A stretch of 6,207 nt of DNA. Source: an uncultured Clostridia bacterium (lineage in GTDB: Bacteria > Bacillota > Clostridia > Christensenellales > Aristaeellaceae). The translations under genes and the position numbers were made by a program. The notes beneath the pieces are model-generated. The model worked only from the letters and a program-made list of their open reading frames with translations. It made no database searches and had not been told where the DNA came from. The stretch covers positions 1-6,207 of the forward strand of contig CAMKAE010000136.1 in the NCBI GenBank assembly GCA_946410395.1, given 5' to 3'. Every line of letters begins with the position of its first letter. Within the stretch, counting starts at the first letter, position 1. Of this stretch, positions 6,153-6,207 are shown one piece after another.

Positions 6153-6207
6153 GGACCCGAAGGTCCAGGGCGATCGGAAAGCCCTGGTCGCGGTCCGCAG
6201 ACCGCGA
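6153..6207. repeat. Three consecutive perfect hairpins upstream of the reductase gene
   Basis: Hairpin 1 pairs GGACC (6153-6157) with GGTCC (6162-6166) and has a four-base loop that reads TTCG on the minus strand, closed by C-G as in stable UUCG tetraloops. Hairpin 2 pairs CCAGGGC (6165-6171) with GCCCTGG (6181-6187), loop of nine; it shares two bases with hairpin 1. Hairpin 3 pairs TCGCGGTC (6188-6195) with GACCGCGA (6200-6207), loop CGCA, and ends at the window edge. The block is GC-rich while the next 40 bases toward the reductase are AT-rich. It may be part of a structured RNA, a terminator array of a neighbouring gene, or the 3' end of a coding region; the minus strand is open from 6207 to a TGA at 6141-6139. 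Confidence 0.5.

Noticed and set aside
1..6207. CRISPR array, tRNA, rRNA, insertion sequence or prophage signals
   Set aside because: No regularly spaced repeats, tRNA-like cloverleaf, rRNA segments, transposase or integrase motifs were seen on either strand.

Overview
The window is a GC-rich piece of bacterial chromosome with six protein genes, all apparently intact, and very little spacer. Full AGGAGG-type ribosome binding sites, textbook sigma-A promoters, a TldD/TldE pair, an Isf-like flavoprotein and an aldo-keto reductase carrying two 4Fe-4S motifs together suggest an anaerobic Firmicute of the Clostridia type, perhaps from gut or rumen. That assignment is inference from gene content; no phylogenetic marker is present.

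Layout. Positions 1-779 (minus) encode an APH(3')-type aminoglycoside phosphotransferase that is complete except for the last base of its final sense codon and its stop, which lie past the left edge. Positions 780-945 are a divergent control region with two back-to-back promoters, each with perfect TTGACA and TATAAT boxes and an 18-bp spacer, arranged symmetrically about position 847. From it a plus-strand operon runs: tldD (946-2331), tldE/pmbA (2356-3654), a GNAT acetyltransferase (3670-4197) and an Isf-like flavoprotein (4194-4877), the last overlapping its predecessor by 4 bases. A 12-bp stem-loop at 4889-4925 lies between this operon and a convergent minus-strand aldo-keto reductase/ferredoxin fusion (4965-6095). 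The last 55 bases (6153-6207) fold into three consecutive perfect hairpins of unknown role.

Function. TldD and TldE form a zinc metallopeptidase that degrades or trims unfolded peptides; TldD here has its HExxxH motif and C-terminal FCGK cysteine, and TldE lacks a metal site, as expected. The co-transcribed acetyltransferase and flavoprotein could belong to a peptide-processing or redox function, but no precursor peptide is visible and the link rests only on co-transcription. The aldo-keto reductase is likely an electron-transfer-coupled reductase with its own transcription. Nothing here is clearly a new system. The points most worth following are the symmetric promoter pair, the tldDE-GNAT-flavoprotein cassette, the intact APH(3') enzyme and the tandem hairpins at the right edge.
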